From SAR324 cluster bacterium (GTDB taxonomy: Bacteria > SAR324 > NAC60-12): a stretch of 33,441 bases of DNA. Positions within the stretch are counted from its first letter, which is position 1. Each line of letters starts with the position of its first letter. The notes under the pieces are model-generated. The model saw only the letters and a program-made list of their open reading frames with translations, ran no database searches and was not told the origin of the DNA. The position numbers were made by a program, and so were the translations under genes. This document shows, piece by piece, positions 33,402-33,441 of the stretch. The stretch lies in NCBI GenBank assembly GCA_028281495.1, contig JANQJU010000068.1:1-33441 (forward strand), read 5' to 3'.

Positions 33402-33441
33402 GATTGAGAACCTTTGGTGAGTTTTTAAGTAGTTGACGCTT

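Overview
The window looks like about 33 kb of chromosome from a Gram-negative, free-living bacterium that lives in water or changing salinity. The evidence is periplasmic binding-protein importers with Sec signal peptides, large multidomain signalling proteins, CheR, and two separate uptake systems for osmolyte-like compounds. Codon use and gene style recall deltaproteobacterial or SAR324-like genomes, but that is an impression only; no rRNA or other marker gene is present.

Region 1 (1-10.2 kb) holds signalling and housekeeping genes. It has the C-terminal end of a D-2-hydroxyacid dehydrogenase, a response regulator/histidine kinase operon (HK with STAS-like, cNMP-binding and GAF modules), an SseA-type sulfurtransferase, a DUF2237 protein, a PilZ/REC-like/SpoIIE-type PP2C phosphatase, CheR, an unrecognised 213-aa protein and an EVE-domain protein. 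The cheR leader can form a strong hairpin.

Region 2 (10.4-18.3 kb) is a LacI-controlled sugar operon: binding protein, GH63 hydrolase of the mannosylglycerate/glucosylglycerate type, two permeases and an ATPase. The divergent lacI gene is separated by two matching CCAAATCG(A/G)TTTGG operators. The MalF-like permease carries a DUF11-like beta domain in a periplasmic loop, and the MalG-like permease has an extra N-terminal membrane block. The likely job is scavenging and hydrolysing a glycosylated glycerate or similar compatible solute.

Region 3 (18.3-20.7 kb) is an AT-richer insertion. It has a headless RHS core plus a GHH-type toxin tip, its adjacent candidate immunity gene, and an Rpn/PDDEXK-type nuclease gene.

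Region 4 (20.7-29.8 kb, all minus strand) is an OpuC/OsmF-type quaternary-amine ABC importer followed without a clear break by a zinc alcohol dehydrogenase, a formaldehyde-activating enzyme (Fae) homologue and a GabD-like aldehyde dehydrogenase. An aldo/keto reductase and a GcvA-like LysR regulator lie upstream. The gene order suggests uptake and oxidation of a methylated amine or related osmolyte with capture of released formaldehyde.

Region 5 (29.8-33.4 kb) is an accessory graveyard. It has a near-perfect palindromic terminator, a 370-bp hairpin-dense GC-rich stretch that may be a structured RNA, a DnaG-type CHC2 zinc-finger fragment, a lone NTF2-like immunity gene, a decayed HigBA pair (toxin apparently without a normal start codon, antitoxin without its DNA-binding half), an IS110 transposase remnant and an unknown membrane-anchored protein.
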